Source: Calditrichota bacterium (GTDB taxonomy: Bacteria > Calditrichota > Calditrichia > RBG-13-44-9). Taken from it: a stretch of DNA of 20,197 nucleotides. The notes under the pieces were generated by a model that ran no database searches, was not told the origin of the DNA, and worked only from the letters and a program-made list of their open reading frames with translations. Of this stretch, positions 1-8,379 are shown piece after piece. The stretch spans positions 1 through 20,197 of the forward strand of contig JAFGSO010000105.1 of the NCBI GenBank assembly GCA_016934605.1. Direction: 5' to 3'. Position 1 is the stretch's first letter. Every line of letters starts with the position of its first letter. The position numbers and the translations under genes are program-made.

Positions 1-42
1 CCAAAATCCAAAAAACCATAAATCTCAAATGATAAATTTAAA

Positions 43-77
43 AACCAGCAACCAGTAGCCAGATGCCAGTAGCCAGA
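43..77. repeat. five-unit degenerate heptamer tandem repeat
   Basis: Five consecutive 7-base units share the pattern NNCCAGN: AACCAGC, AACCAGT, AGCCAGA, TGCCAGT, AGCCAGA. The array is preceded by an A-rich, CCAAAA-containing stretch and ends just before the small palindromes at 81-124. It is non-coding. Short-period arrays of this kind are usually intergenic low-complexity sequence of unknown role, and copy number may vary between strains. Confidence 0.75.
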
Positions 78-80
78 ATT

Positions 81-124
81 CAACCTCAGGTTGACCTATC
101 GGGACTAAACCATCCCTGGTTTAG
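81..124. repeat. two small inverted repeats
   Basis: At 81-93 CAACCT and AGGTTG face each other around a single base. At 105-124 CTAAACCA (105-112) and TGGTTTAG (117-124) form a perfect 8-bp stem with a TCCC loop. A third, weaker one (ATATG 131-135 / CATAT 140-144) follows. There is no T-run after the 8-bp hairpin, so it does not look like an intrinsic terminator. It could be an operator, a repeat-element hairpin, or the end of an unseen upstream transcript. Confidence 0.5.
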
Positions 125-161
125 CCAAATATATGCGGCCATATTTAAATTAATAACATAT

Positions 162-205
162 CTGAGTTTGGTCCCTATTATCATGGAGTTCGTGAATTAT
201 TCAGG
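162..205 (+). repeat. 44-bp dispersed repeat, copy A
   Basis: Aligned without gaps to the reverse complement of 20083-20126, this copy matches at 37 of 44 positions. The last 33 positions (173-205) match at 30 of 33. The core contains TTATCATGGA and TGAATTATTCAGG. Copy B starts exactly 88 bp (two unit lengths) downstream, and the interval between them contains a decayed unit with the core TTCATGAAT at 237-245. Confidence 0.75.
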
Positions 206-249
206 GTAAATTTTTTTAGATGATAAGTTCTGATATTTCATGAATGTGC

Positions 250-293
250 CTTACTTTGTGCCCTTCTATAATGTGATTTGTGAATTAACCAGG
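250..293 (+). repeat. 44-bp dispersed repeat, copy B
   Basis: This copy matches the reverse complement of 20083-20126 at 35 of 44 positions without gaps, including an identical first 15 bases (CTTACTTTGTGCCCT, 250-264). Its 3' part overlaps an inverted repeat, TGAATTA (281-287) facing TAATTCA (295-301) around a 7-base loop. Confidence 0.75.
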
Positions 294-486
294 CTAATTC
301 ATGATTTTACCGGAAAATTCGAAAAAAGGGATTTTCTTCGCTCAAAAAGAGTTTAATTTAGCATAGTTTTGTTCAACTGTTTCAGAGTCTCACCGTATCC
401 CGAAGAGTATATTTTTACTTGTAAAATTCCTTAATTTTCCGTAATTTATATAGATTTAACAAACATTTTCAGACGGAGGAACTGGC

Positions 487-1608
487 ATGAAATTTTCGAT
501 TATGAGGGATGAAATTTTTGATGCATTGCAGCGGGTTGTGAACGTCATTCCACAGCGGTCCACATTTATGATGACGCAAAATGTGCTGATATTTACCGAA
601 GATAATCTCCTGAAAATGGTAGGAACGGATCTGGAGATTACGCTCATGTCATGGGCACCTGCCTCCATCAGCGAAGAAGGATCTATTGCCGTTCCGGGTC
701 GCCTGTTATTTGACATTATGCGTGAGATGCCGAATATTGAGTTACATTTTGAGTCGGACGAACAGCATCGTATGAAAGTGACTTCGGATTTCGGCCGATA
801 TAAATTATCCGGAGTGAATCCAATCGAGTTCCCGCAGAGGCCTGAACTGGGCGAAGATGTCCAGGAACTGATCCTGGAGAATGATGTATTCCACAGATTA
901 ATTGAAAACACAATCTTCGCATGTTCCACCGACGAACTCAGGGCAGCCCTCACCGGTGTCTTTTTTAATATTAAGGAAGACGGCATCGAGGCGGTTGCCA
1001 CCGATGGGCATCGTCTGGCAAAAATGAGCTATAAAGGTGCCAGTTTTCCATCCAAAAATATTATGGCTATCGTCCCCACCCGTTCGCTGAACTTTGTACT
1101 GCGAAACCTGGAAGGTGATGGAACCAGTACCATTTACTTCGGAAAAAAACATGCACTGTTTGAGTTAAAGGATTCCCAGCTATATGCCAGACTCATTGAG
1201 GAAACCTTTGTAGATTATGAACGAGTTATTCCCAAAGAAACACCCTATGAAATGCTGATCGATTCAGAGGAGTTCTATTCATCGGTCAAACGTGTATCAC
1301 TCTTCTCTAATCCGCTGACTTCTCAGGTTGTACTCAGCATTACACCTCAGCATGTTGAATTACATGCGGAGGACGTAGACTACGGAGGCGAGGCTCAGGA
1401 AAGAATCCAGTGTGAATTTAACAAAGAAGAATTCCGAATCGCGTTCAATTCCAGGTACCTGCAGGATATTCTAAAACACGTTTCGTCTGAAAAATTACAA
1501 CTGCGGTTCCTGAGACCGGATTATGCTGTTCTGGCGAATCCGCTTGAAACGGCGGAAAACGAGGAACAGCTTATGCTGCTGATGCCGGTTCGGTTGGAAT
1601 CTGAATAA
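487..1608 (+). CDS. dnaN: DNA polymerase III sliding clamp (beta subunit)
   Basis: DnaN forms the ring-shaped dimer that tethers DNA polymerase III to DNA and serves as a docking platform for replication and repair proteins. The 373-residue product is normal for the family, with three clamp folds (about 1-120, 130-245 and 247-373) and the typical C-terminal LMLLMPVR segment. The start has an excellent ribosome-binding site, GGAGGA at 475-480, six bases before ATG. It is the first gene of a packed operon. Its TAA stop is directly followed by the recF ATG with no intervening base, implying translational coupling. No frame damage is seen. Confidence 0.97.
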   Translation: MKFSIMRDEIFDALQRVVNVIPQRSTFMMTQNVLIFTEDNLLKMVGTDLEITLMSWAPASISEEGSIAVPGRLLFDIMREMPNIELHFESDEQHRMKVTSDFGRYKLSGVNPIEFPQRPELGEDVQELILENDVFHRLIENTIFACSTDELRAALTGVFFNIKEDGIEAVATDGHRLAKMSYKGASFPSKNIMAIVPTRSLNFVLRNLEGDGTSTIYFGKKHALFELKDSQLYARLIEETFVDYERVIPKETPYEMLIDSEEFYSSVKRVSLFSNPLTSQVVLSITPQHVELHAEDVDYGGEAQERIQCEFNKEEFRIAFNSRYLQDILKHVSSEKLQLRFLRPDYAVLANPLETAENEEQLMLLMPVRLESE

Positions 1609-2724
1609 ATGATATTAAAGAAATTAAATCTGACGCATTTTCGAAATTATAACAAGGAAAATATTGTCTTTAAACCGGGAACCAATATTCTCTTCGGCAA
1701 AAACGGGCAGGGAAAAACTAATATTCTGGAAAGTATTTACTATCTGTCCCTGACAAAAAGTTTCCGTACGAACACTGAGCAGAATCTGATTTTGAATACA
1801 GAAGATTTCTTTCGCATTCAGGGACAATTCCTGAACGAACAGGACCGGGAAATGGACGTATCCATCGCATATTCACCGACTGATGGAAAGCGATTGACTT
1901 ATAATAATCAGAGAGTATTAAAATTCTCGGATTATATAGGACAGATTCCCATTGTTTTACTTGCTCCCTCTGATCTCGAAATAAGTCAGGGAGGGCCTTA
2001 CCGAAGGCGCCAGTTTCTGGATATCATGCTTTCACAGGCAAGCCAGCTTTACCTGCATCATCAACTTCAATTCCGCCGAGCATTGAAACAGAGAAATCAG
2101 CTTCTTCAGGAAGAAAATGTGTACCATGATGTCCTGAATTCATGGGATGAGGCACTGGTTCAGCAAGGAACCCTGGTGATTGAAAAACGCCTGGAAGCTA
2201 TAGAAAAACTGGATAGCATCGTGAAGGAATATTATAAACTACTGAGCGGGACGGAAGATAAAGTGAAGTTGGTATATCGGAGTTCTTTCCCCCTGAAAGA
2301 TGCCGAGGATATAGCCATAGCCTTCAGAAATATTTTGTTTAAACAACGGGAGAAAGACCTTCAGCTAAAGACTACCACCATCGGTCCGCACCGGGATGAT
2401 ATTCTTTTCCTCATTAACGGGAAGGCTTTGAGGTGGGTTGGATCCCAGGGTGAACATAAAACTTTTATCATTTCCCTGAAAATGGCTGAATACCAGTTTC
2501 TGAGAAATATCCAGCACCGGCTTCCCTTGTTACTCTTCGATGATATCTTCGGTGAACTGGATGCGGGCCGGATTACTAACATGATTTCCACCCTGAGTGA
2601 AATCGGACAGGTTTTTATCACGACAACATCACCTTATTTTTGGGGGAAAATAAAGAGTTGGGAAGGGAATACTTCGTTTTATGAAATCGAGTCCGGACGT
2701 ATCCGGGAGGCAGAGACGGTATGA
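1609..2724 (+). CDS. recF: DNA replication and repair ATPase RecF
   Basis: RecF is an SMC/ABC-like ATPase that acts with RecO and RecR to load RecA at single-stranded gaps behind replication forks. The Walker A motif is GKNGQGKT at residues 30-37, the ABC-type signature is SQGEHKT at 279-285, and Walker B with the following acidic D-loop region is LLLFDDIFGELD at 307-318. At 371 residues it has the usual length. The ATG abuts the dnaN stop and the TGA stop overlaps the next gene's ATG (ATGA), so expression is probably translationally coupled along the operon. Confidence 0.97.
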   Translation: MILKKLNLTHFRNYNKENIVFKPGTNILFGKNGQGKTNILESIYYLSLTKSFRTNTEQNLILNTEDFFRIQGQFLNEQDREMDVSIAYSPTDGKRLTYNNQRVLKFSDYIGQIPIVLLAPSDLEISQGGPYRRRQFLDIMLSQASQLYLHHQLQFRRALKQRNQLLQEENVYHDVLNSWDEALVQQGTLVIEKRLEAIEKLDSIVKEYYKLLSGTEDKVKLVYRSSFPLKDAEDIAIAFRNILFKQREKDLQLKTTTIGPHRDDILFLINGKALRWVGSQGEHKTFIISLKMAEYQFLRNIQHRLPLLLFDDIFGELDAGRITNMISTLSEIGQVFITTTSPYFWGKIKSWEGNTSFYEIESGRIREAETV

Positions 2725-3005
2725 GCGAAGCTAAACCCTTAAATCAACTTATCCAGCAGTTTTTCCGTGCAATCGGAATTGACCTGAAGTTTGAAGAAAA
2801 TCTGGCCTTTGTTTACTGGGACCAGGTGGTCGGCAAAGAAATCTCCGAGCGTACCGAGCCCTACCGGATATCAGATGGCATTTTGTCTGTGCGCGTTAAA
2901 GATCCGGCCTGGCGAAACGAACTTCATTTCTTCAAAAAAGATATTCAGGAGAAATTGAATCATAAGATCGGCAAAAGAATTATCAAGGATATAAAATTTT
3001 ATTGA
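2721..3005 (+). CDS. DUF721 / DciA-like protein
   Basis: This 94-residue protein is a compact DUF721 domain. It shows the family pattern: an early W-D-Q-V-V-G stretch (residues 33-38), then a beta hairpin (GILSVRV), a conserved W (about 63) with EL shortly after, and an LNHKIGK motif near the C-terminus. DciA proteins of this family load or support the replicative helicase DnaB in bacteria lacking DnaC/DnaI. Location between recF and gyrB is typical for this family and supports a replication role. It overlaps recF by four bases. Helicase loading by this particular protein is inference from family and context. Confidence 0.88.
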   Translation: MSEAKPLNQLIQQFFRAIGIDLKFEENLAFVYWDQVVGKEISERTEPYRISDGILSVRVKDPAWRNELHFFKKDIQEKLNHKIGKRIIKDIKFY

Positions 3006-3016
3006 GCGAGGATGTA

Positions 3017-4942
3017 ATGGCAGAAAAAAACAACAAAAATTTCGCATCAAACTATACTGCGGAGAATATCCAGGTTCTGAAAGGACTTGAAGCCGTTCGT
3101 CGCAGACCGGCCATGTATATTGGAGACACCACAGCTCACGGCCTTCATCATCTGGTGTATGAAATTGTTGATAACAGTATTGATGAGGCAATGGCGGGAT
3201 ATTGTACAAAAATCAAAGTGACCATTAATAAAGACGAAAGCATTACCGTTGAAGATAATGGGCGGGGAATTCCGATTGACAGACATAAAGATATGAAGAA
3301 GTCTGCCCTGGAAGTTATTATGACGGTTCTTCATGCCGGGGGGAAATTTGATCATACCACATACAAGGTATCGGGAGGTCTTCACGGCGTCGGTGCTTCC
3401 GTGGTAAATGCCCTGTCGAAGTGGTGTGAAGTAGAGGTCTCCCGGGACGGCCAGGTGTATTTTCAGCGATATGAGAGGGGTATTCCGGTTTCACCGGTCA
3501 AAAAAACGCGCCCCACCAAGAGCAGCGGCACTAAAACTACCTACATGGCGGATGATGAAATCTTCCCGAAAGTAAATTATAATTTTGATACCCTGGCCAA
3601 TCGCATGCGTGAACTGGCTTTTTTAAACAAGGGTTTGCGTATAATATTGAAGGACGATCGGGATGGAAACAGCGAAGAGTTTCATTATAAGGGTGGATTG
3701 CTCGAGTTTATCAAATACATCGATCAGACCAGAACCGCCCTTCATAAATCGATATACGTAACAGGAGAACGGGAAGGTGTGGAGATTGAAATCGCCTTTG
3801 AATATAATGATTCCTACAGCGATAATATTTTCACCTATTGTAATAATGTGAATACCATTGAAGGCGGAACGCATCTTGTAGGGTTCAAGTCTGCCCTCAC
3901 ACGCACTCTGAATACCTACGGAAATAAAAATAATTTGCTGAAAAATGTTCAATTGCAGGGAGATGATGTTCGTGAAGGATTAACCGCCGTTATCAGCGTC
4001 AAAGTGAGCGAACCACAGTTTGAGGGACAGACCAAGACGAAGCTTGGTAACAGTGAAGTCCGGGGAGTAGTGGAGTCTTTGTTCAACGAGCAGCTCGCGG
4101 AGTTTCTGGAACAGAATCCCTCGGTTGGACGGAAAATTATCGACAAAAACGTTGCAGCAGCGCACTCCCGGGAAGCTGCACGCAGAGCAAGGGATCTGAC
4201 GAGACGGAAAAGCGCCTTGGAGAGCAGCACTCTTCCCGGAAAATTATCGGACTGCAGTATCAGTGACCCGGAGCAGTGTGAAATTTATCTGGTTGAGGGG
4301 GATTCTGCAGGAGGTTCGGCCAAGCAGGGTCGGGACAGACGCTTTCAGGCGATTCTTCCCCTTAAGGGCAAAATTCTGAATGTGGAGAAAGCGCGCCTGA
4401 ACAAAATTCTGGCAAATGAAGAAATTAAAACCATCATTACCGCCATGGGTACCGGAGTGGGTGAAGAGGATTTTGATTATGAACGGTTACGGTATCACAA
4501 AATTATTATCATGACAGATGCGGATGTCGACGGTTCTCACATACGAACTCTTCTTCTTACTTTCTTTTTCCGACACATGCGTAAATTGATCGAGTTGGGT
4601 AATGTTTATATTGCGCAACCGCCGCTTTATAAGATTTCTTCAGGTAAAGAGGAACTCTATGCATATGACGAGGAGGAAAAAGAAAATCTGGTTAAAAGAT
4701 TCGGAAAGAACGGGGACGGCGGGAAGGTCAATATCCAGCGTTACAAGGGATTGGGAGAAATGAATGCGGAGCAGTTATGGGAAACAACAATGAATCCCGA
4801 GAAAAGGACACTCCTGCAGGTAACCCTTGAAAACGCTGCCGAAGCAGATCATGTATTCAGTACTCTTATGGGAGATCAGGTAGAACCTCGCCGGCTTTTT
4901 ATTGAAAAAAATGCACGGTATGTCCGTAATCTGGATATTTAA
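3017..4942 (+). CDS. gyrB: DNA gyrase subunit B
   Basis: GyrB is the ATPase subunit of DNA gyrase and with GyrA introduces negative supercoils. The 641-residue protein has the GHKL ATPase motifs EIVDNSIDEAM (E49, N53), EDNGRGIP and GGLHGVGASVVNA. It also has the TOPRIM motifs EGDSAGGSA and DADVDGSHIRTLL, and the terminal YKGLGEMNAEQLWETTM. It lacks the large insert of the E. coli protein, as in most bacteria. A TTG at 3002 is in frame, but ATG at 3017 is preferred because GCGAGG (3006-3011) lies five bases before it. The start is 11 bp after the DUF721 stop, in the same operon. Confidence 0.96.
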   Translation: MAEKNNKNFASNYTAENIQVLKGLEAVRRRPAMYIGDTTAHGLHHLVYEIVDNSIDEAMAGYCTKIKVTINKDESITVEDNGRGIPIDRHKDMKKSALEVIMTVLHAGGKFDHTTYKVSGGLHGVGASVVNALSKWCEVEVSRDGQVYFQRYERGIPVSPVKKTRPTKSSGTKTTYMADDEIFPKVNYNFDTLANRMRELAFLNKGLRIILKDDRDGNSEEFHYKGGLLEFIKYIDQTRTALHKSIYVTGEREGVEIEIAFEYNDSYSDNIFTYCNNVNTIEGGTHLVGFKSALTRTLNTYGNKNNLLKNVQLQGDDVREGLTAVISVKVSEPQFEGQTKTKLGNSEVRGVVESLFNEQLAEFLEQNPSVGRKIIDKNVAAAHSREAARRARDLTRRKSALESSTLPGKLSDCSISDPEQCEIYLVEGDSAGGSAKQGRDRRFQAILPLKGKILNVEKARLNKILANEEIKTIITAMGTGVGEEDFDYERLRYHKIIIMTDADVDGSHIRTLLLTFFFRHMRKLIELGNVYIAQPPLYKISSGKEELYAYDEEEKENLVKRFGKNGDGGKVNIQRYKGLGEMNAEQLWETTMNPEKRTLLQVTLENAAEADHVFSTLMGDQVEPRRLFIEKNARYVRNLDI

Positions 4943-4985
4943 TAGGACATTTTCACTTAGACGAGAATAAATACAGGAAATTAAT

Positions 4986-7421
4986 ATGGATTTACAACGA
5001 CAGCGAATTCTACCCACGAATATTGAAGAGGAGATGAAAGACTCTTATCTCGATTATTCCATGTCGGTGATTGTATCCCGGGCTCTTCCGGATGTACGAG
5101 ACGGTCTGAAACCGGTTCACCGGAGAGTTCTTTATGGAATGAGTGAGCTGGGTCTTCAGTATAACCGACCATATAAAAAGAGTGCACGCGTCGTGGGAGA
5201 AGTGCTCGGAAAGTATCATCCTCACGGAGATACTGCAGTTTATGACACGATTGTCCGCATGGTTCAGGATTTTTCACTGAGATACCCACTGGTGGATGGC
5301 CAGGGAAATTTTGGTTCGATAGATGGTGATGCTCCTGCGGCAATGCGATATACCGAAGTCCGGATGGCCAGGATTTCCAGTGAGATTCTTCGTGATTTGA
5401 ATAAGGATACTGTTGACTGGCGACCGAATTTTGATGATACGATGAATGAACCGATTGTTCTTCCGTCAGTTTTCCCCCATCTGCTCTGCAATGGCGGCTC
5501 CGGAATTGCCGTAGGTATGGCAACAAATATCCCTCCGCACAATTTAAATGAAGTGGTAAATGCCATTATCGCGACAATTGATAATCCGGATATTACGGTT
5601 GAGGAGTTAATGACTCATGTAACAGGTCCGGATTTCCCAACCAGTGGAATTATTTTTGGAGCAGCCGGTATACATGAGGCATATTCAACCGGACGTGGCA
5701 AAATAATTGTTCGCGGAAGAGCAAATGTGGAACATGGACGGAATAATCGCAGCAGTATTATCATCAGTGAAATGCCCTATCAGGTGAATAAGGCTTCATT
5801 TATCGAAAAAACGGCAGATCTGGTGAGGGATCGGAAGATTGAAGGGATTTCTGATCTCAGGGATGAATCTGACCGTGACGGAATCCGGGTGGTCATTGAA
5901 CTGAAACGGGAGGCTCAGCCAGAAGTGGTTCTGAATCAGTTATATAAACATACCCAGCTTCAGGTGACCTTTGGAATAATTAATCTGGCACTGGTGGAAG
6001 GTGTTCCCAGGGTACTAACGCTGCGGCAGATGATACAGTATTTTATCAATCACCGCCATGAAGTGATCCTGCGTAGAACCCGCTATGAACTGACAGAGGC
6101 AGAAAAAAGAGCCCACATCCTTGAAGGTTTGAAAATTGCTCTGGATCATATCGATGAAATTATCCAGGTAATCAAAAAGTCGAAGGATACACAAACTGCT
6201 CATCAAAACCTTATGATGCAGTTTTCCCTGTCGGATGTTCAGGCAAAAGCCATTCTGGATATGCGCCTGCAGAGGTTGACCGGGCTTGAACGTAAAAAAA
6301 TTGATGATGAATATAAAGAAGTTATTCAGACTATAGAACGTTTGCGCGCCGTTCTGGAGAACATCAACCTGCAGTTACAGATTATTAAGGATGAAATAAT
6401 AGAATTGAGAGATACTTATGGAGATGACCGGCGAACTGAAATTGTTCAGAATTTCGAGGAATTTTCGGTTGAAGACATGATTGCCGAAGAAGATATGGTC
6501 ATCACAATTTCCCGAGATGGATTCATCAAGCGTTTTCCGGTGAGTGGATATCGGCGTCAGCAGAGAAATACCCGGGGAAGTACAGGGGCGGTAGCAAAGG
6601 GAGAAGATTTTATTGAACATCTCTTCATCGCTTCTACTCATTCATACATACTGTTTTTTACGAATCTGGGGCGATGTTACTGGCTGAAGGTTCATGAATT
6701 GCCTCAGGTGGGTAAGGCGGGCAAAGGCCGTGCGATTGTCAATATGATCCAGGTAAGCAAGGAGGAAAAGATCCGGGCTTTTGTAACGGTAAAAGACTTT
6801 ACGGATGATGCTTATCTGATTATGGCGACCCGCGACGGTCTGGTGAAGAAGACAGTTCTTTCTTCCTATGGAAATCCACGCCGGGATGGTATTAATGCAA
6901 TCAAGATAAATCCAGGAGATGAGCTTATTGAAGTAAGGCTCACCGACGGATCCAGTGACATTATTCTGGCGACGTCTCTGGGGCTGGCGATTCGATTTAA
7001 TGAGTCTGAAGTGAGAGAAATGGGACGTGTTACCGCCGGTGTTCGTGGTATCTCGCTGAACAGAAAAGACTTCACCATAGGGATGGTTGTGGTAAAACGA
7101 GAAGGCACTTTATTAACGGTGAGTGAAAAAGGCTTCGGGAAAAGAACCGCTATCAAAGAATACCGATTGACTCATCGCGGCGGTAAAGGAATTAAAACAT
7201 TCAAGGTAACTGATAAATCAGGCAGGGTCATCACCATTATGGAAGTGGTAGATGATGACGATTTGATGCTTATTTCCAGTAAGGGTGTTCTGCTTCGCAT
7301 ACATGTAGGGAATATTCGTGCCACAGGCCGCAACACTACAGGAGTTCATCTGATTCGGCTGGATTCGGGAGATCATGTCAGTGATGTAGCTCGCGTGGTG
7401 ACAAATGAGGAAGAGGAGTAA
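4986..7421 (+). CDS. gyrA: DNA gyrase subunit A
   Basis: GyrA cuts and reseals DNA in the gyrase A2B2 complex. In the 811-residue protein the catalytic tyrosine is Y122 in AAMRYTEVRM, at the same number as in E. coli. The quinolone-determining loop is GKYHPHGDTAVYD, with Thr at 83 and Asp at 87. The C-terminal wrapping domain has a GyrA box (THRGGKG, around nucleotide 7170), which marks gyrase and argues against topoisomerase IV. The protein ends in an acidic EEEE tail. An AGGA (4975-4978) lies seven bases before ATG. It follows gyrB by 43 bp and closes the replication operon. No strong terminator follows. Confidence 0.96.
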   Translation: MDLQRQRILPTNIEEEMKDSYLDYSMSVIVSRALPDVRDGLKPVHRRVLYGMSELGLQYNRPYKKSARVVGEVLGKYHPHGDTAVYDTIVRMVQDFSLRYPLVDGQGNFGSIDGDAPAAMRYTEVRMARISSEILRDLNKDTVDWRPNFDDTMNEPIVLPSVFPHLLCNGGSGIAVGMATNIPPHNLNEVVNAIIATIDNPDITVEELMTHVTGPDFPTSGIIFGAAGIHEAYSTGRGKIIVRGRANVEHGRNNRSSIIISEMPYQVNKASFIEKTADLVRDRKIEGISDLRDESDRDGIRVVIELKREAQPEVVLNQLYKHTQLQVTFGIINLALVEGVPRVLTLRQMIQYFINHRHEVILRRTRYELTEAEKRAHILEGLKIALDHIDEIIQVIKKSKDTQTAHQNLMMQFSLSDVQAKAILDMRLQRLTGLERKKIDDEYKEVIQTIERLRAVLENINLQLQIIKDEIIELRDTYGDDRRTEIVQNFEEFSVEDMIAEEDMVITISRDGFIKRFPVSGYRRQQRNTRGSTGAVAKGEDFIEHLFIASTHSYILFFTNLGRCYWLKVHELPQVGKAGKGRAIVNMIQVSKEEKIRAFVTVKDFTDDAYLIMATRDGLVKKTVLSSYGNPRRDGINAIKINPGDELIEVRLTDGSSDIILATSLGLAIRFNESEVREMGRVTAGVRGISLNRKDFTIGMVVVKREGTLLTVSEKGFGKRTAIKEYRLTHRGGKGIKTFKVTDKSGRVITIMEVVDDDDLMLISSKGVLLRIHVGNIRATGRNTTGVHLIRLDSGDHVSDVARVVTNEEEE

Positions 7422-7590
7422 ACGGAGAGTCTTTGAACACCCCGGATATTCTGTTTTGAACCAGTTGAATTTGCCGGGTATTTGTACACTATAAACATTT
7501 AAAAAATAAACTTGTAACAAATAAACAGCGAAATGAACACTTGAAGAAAAAAACTAGTTGATTTAATTGGTTTCATTCAAGCAAATATAT

Positions 7591-7608
7591 GTGTGAATTT
7601 TTTGACAA
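7591..7608 (+). promoter_or_regulatory. Rex operator overlapping a -35 element
   Basis: TGTGAATTTTTTGACA (7592-7607) matches the Rex consensus TGTGAA-N4-TTCACA at 11 of 12 defined positions. It lies 77 bp before the rex start. The right half contains TTGACA (7602-7607), a perfect sigma-70-type -35. Rex binding would therefore block the promoter, giving NADH-sensitive autorepression. The -10 is weak: GATTTT at 7625-7630 with 17-bp spacing. The operator call is much firmer than the promoter call. Confidence 0.65.
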
Positions 7609-7684
7609 TGACGAGAAAAAAGTGGATTTTAAATGCTTAAATTATTATATTTTGAGAAATTTCTAACTTATAGCCGGAGGATAT

Positions 7685-8308
7685 ATGAAGAAAATATCTG
7701 ATTCGACAATCAGACGGATGTCGAAATATTACCGGTCCCTGGATCAGCTTATCGATAAGCGTGTAGAAACAGTCTCATCCGATACTTTGGCAGAGATGGA
7801 TGGCATTACTTCAGCACAGGTCCGTAAAGATCTGTCCTTTTTTGGCACATTTGGAAAAAGGGGATTCGGATATAATACAAAGGCATTGAAAAAACAAATC
7901 GAAAACATCTTAGGTCTTTACAGGACATGGAATGTTGCTATAGTTGGTGCAGGAAATATCGGACGTGCTTTAACCGATTACGCCGAATTTAAGAAGCAGG
8001 GTTTTATTATCCGTCTGATAATGGATCGTGATAAATCCAAAATCGGACAGCAGGTACGTGGACTGAACATTGAGGATTTCAATAAAGTGAATGACCTAGT
8101 AAAAGATGAGCAGATAGACATTGCCATTATTGCCGTTCCTGCGGATGCCGCTCAGGCTGTTGCCGATAAACTTGTAACTGCCGGTATAAAAGCGATACTG
8201 AATTTTGCTCCGCGCAGTCTGAAAGTGCCGCCCGATGTCACTGTAAAGTATGAAAATATGGCAGTTGAAATGGAAGCATTATCTTATTTTCTGTCTAAAA
8301 AGAAATAG
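7685..8308 (+). CDS. rex: redox-sensing transcriptional repressor Rex
   Basis: Rex is a dimeric repressor that senses the NADH/NAD+ ratio and controls fermentation, respiration and redox genes. The 207-residue protein has an N-terminal winged helix (about 5-65, with the conserved VRKDLSFFGTFGKRGFGY stretch) and a C-terminal Rossmann domain starting at VAIVGAGNIGRAL (nucleotide-binding GAGNIG, 88-93). The start is set by GGAGG (7676-7680) four bases before ATG. It is monocistronic, separated from gyrA by 263 bp and followed by a strong terminator. A near-consensus Rex site in its own leader suggests autoregulation. Other targets are not visible in this window. Confidence 0.95.
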   Translation: MKKISDSTIRRMSKYYRSLDQLIDKRVETVSSDTLAEMDGITSAQVRKDLSFFGTFGKRGFGYNTKALKKQIENILGLYRTWNVAIVGAGNIGRALTDYAEFKKQGFIIRLIMDRDKSKIGQQVRGLNIEDFNKVNDLVKDEQIDIAIIAVPADAAQAVADKLVTAGIKAILNFAPRSLKVPPDVTVKYENMAVEMEALSYFLSKKK

Positions 8309-8333
8309 TAATTATTCACATTTTGAAATTTGT

Positions 8334-8370
8334 GCCTTCTTCTGAATTTTTTAGAAGAAGGCTTTTTATT
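8334..8370 (+). terminator. intrinsic terminator of rex
   Basis: GCCTTCTTCT (8334-8343) and AGAAGAAGGC (8353-8362) form a perfect 10-bp stem with a 9-base loop, followed by TTTTTATT. It sits 25 bp after the rex stop and just before the convergent stop of the DUF456 gene. Confidence 0.9.
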
Positions 8371-8379
8371 TTATAATTT

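Larger units (their letters stand above)
1..486. other. gene-free leader region upstream of dnaN
   Basis: No credible coding region is present. The stretch holds a short AT-rich start, a heptamer repeat (43-77), two small perfect inverted repeats (81-93 and 105-124), two copies of a 44-bp repeat (162-205 and 250-293), and an AT-rich run into dnaN. A perfect TATAAT lies at 267-272 inside repeat copy B, but no good -35 is correctly spaced. A weaker TATAGAT lies at 449-455, nearer dnaN. I see no convincing DnaA boxes (TTATNCACA type), so I do not call an origin, although a dnaN-recF-gyrB cluster is often close to one. Confidence 0.6.

Noticed and set aside
162..293. CRISPR array with 44-bp repeats and 44-bp spacing
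   Set aside because: Only two clear copies in tandem, they are divergent (about 80%), the interval itself looks like a decayed repeat, and no cas gene is present.
1..486. replication origin upstream of dnaN
   Set aside because: The gene order is suggestive, but no cluster of TTATNCACA-type DnaA boxes is visible, and dnaA is outside the window.
456..1001. 181-residue minus-strand reading frame opposite dnaN
   Set aside because: It is a shadow of the well-supported dnaN gene, with no motif and no ribosome-binding site.
3002..3016. TTG start for gyrB five codons upstream
   Set aside because: ATG 3017 has a well-spaced GAGG, and the TTG overlaps the DUF721 stop with no ribosome-binding sequence of its own.
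4981..5526. 181-residue minus-strand frame opposite gyrA
   Set aside because: Shadow of gyrA: no recognisable domain and low-complexity composition.
7439..7479. terminator after gyrA (CCCGG/CCGGG)
   Set aside because: Only five base pairs across a 28-base loop and no T-run directly after the stem.
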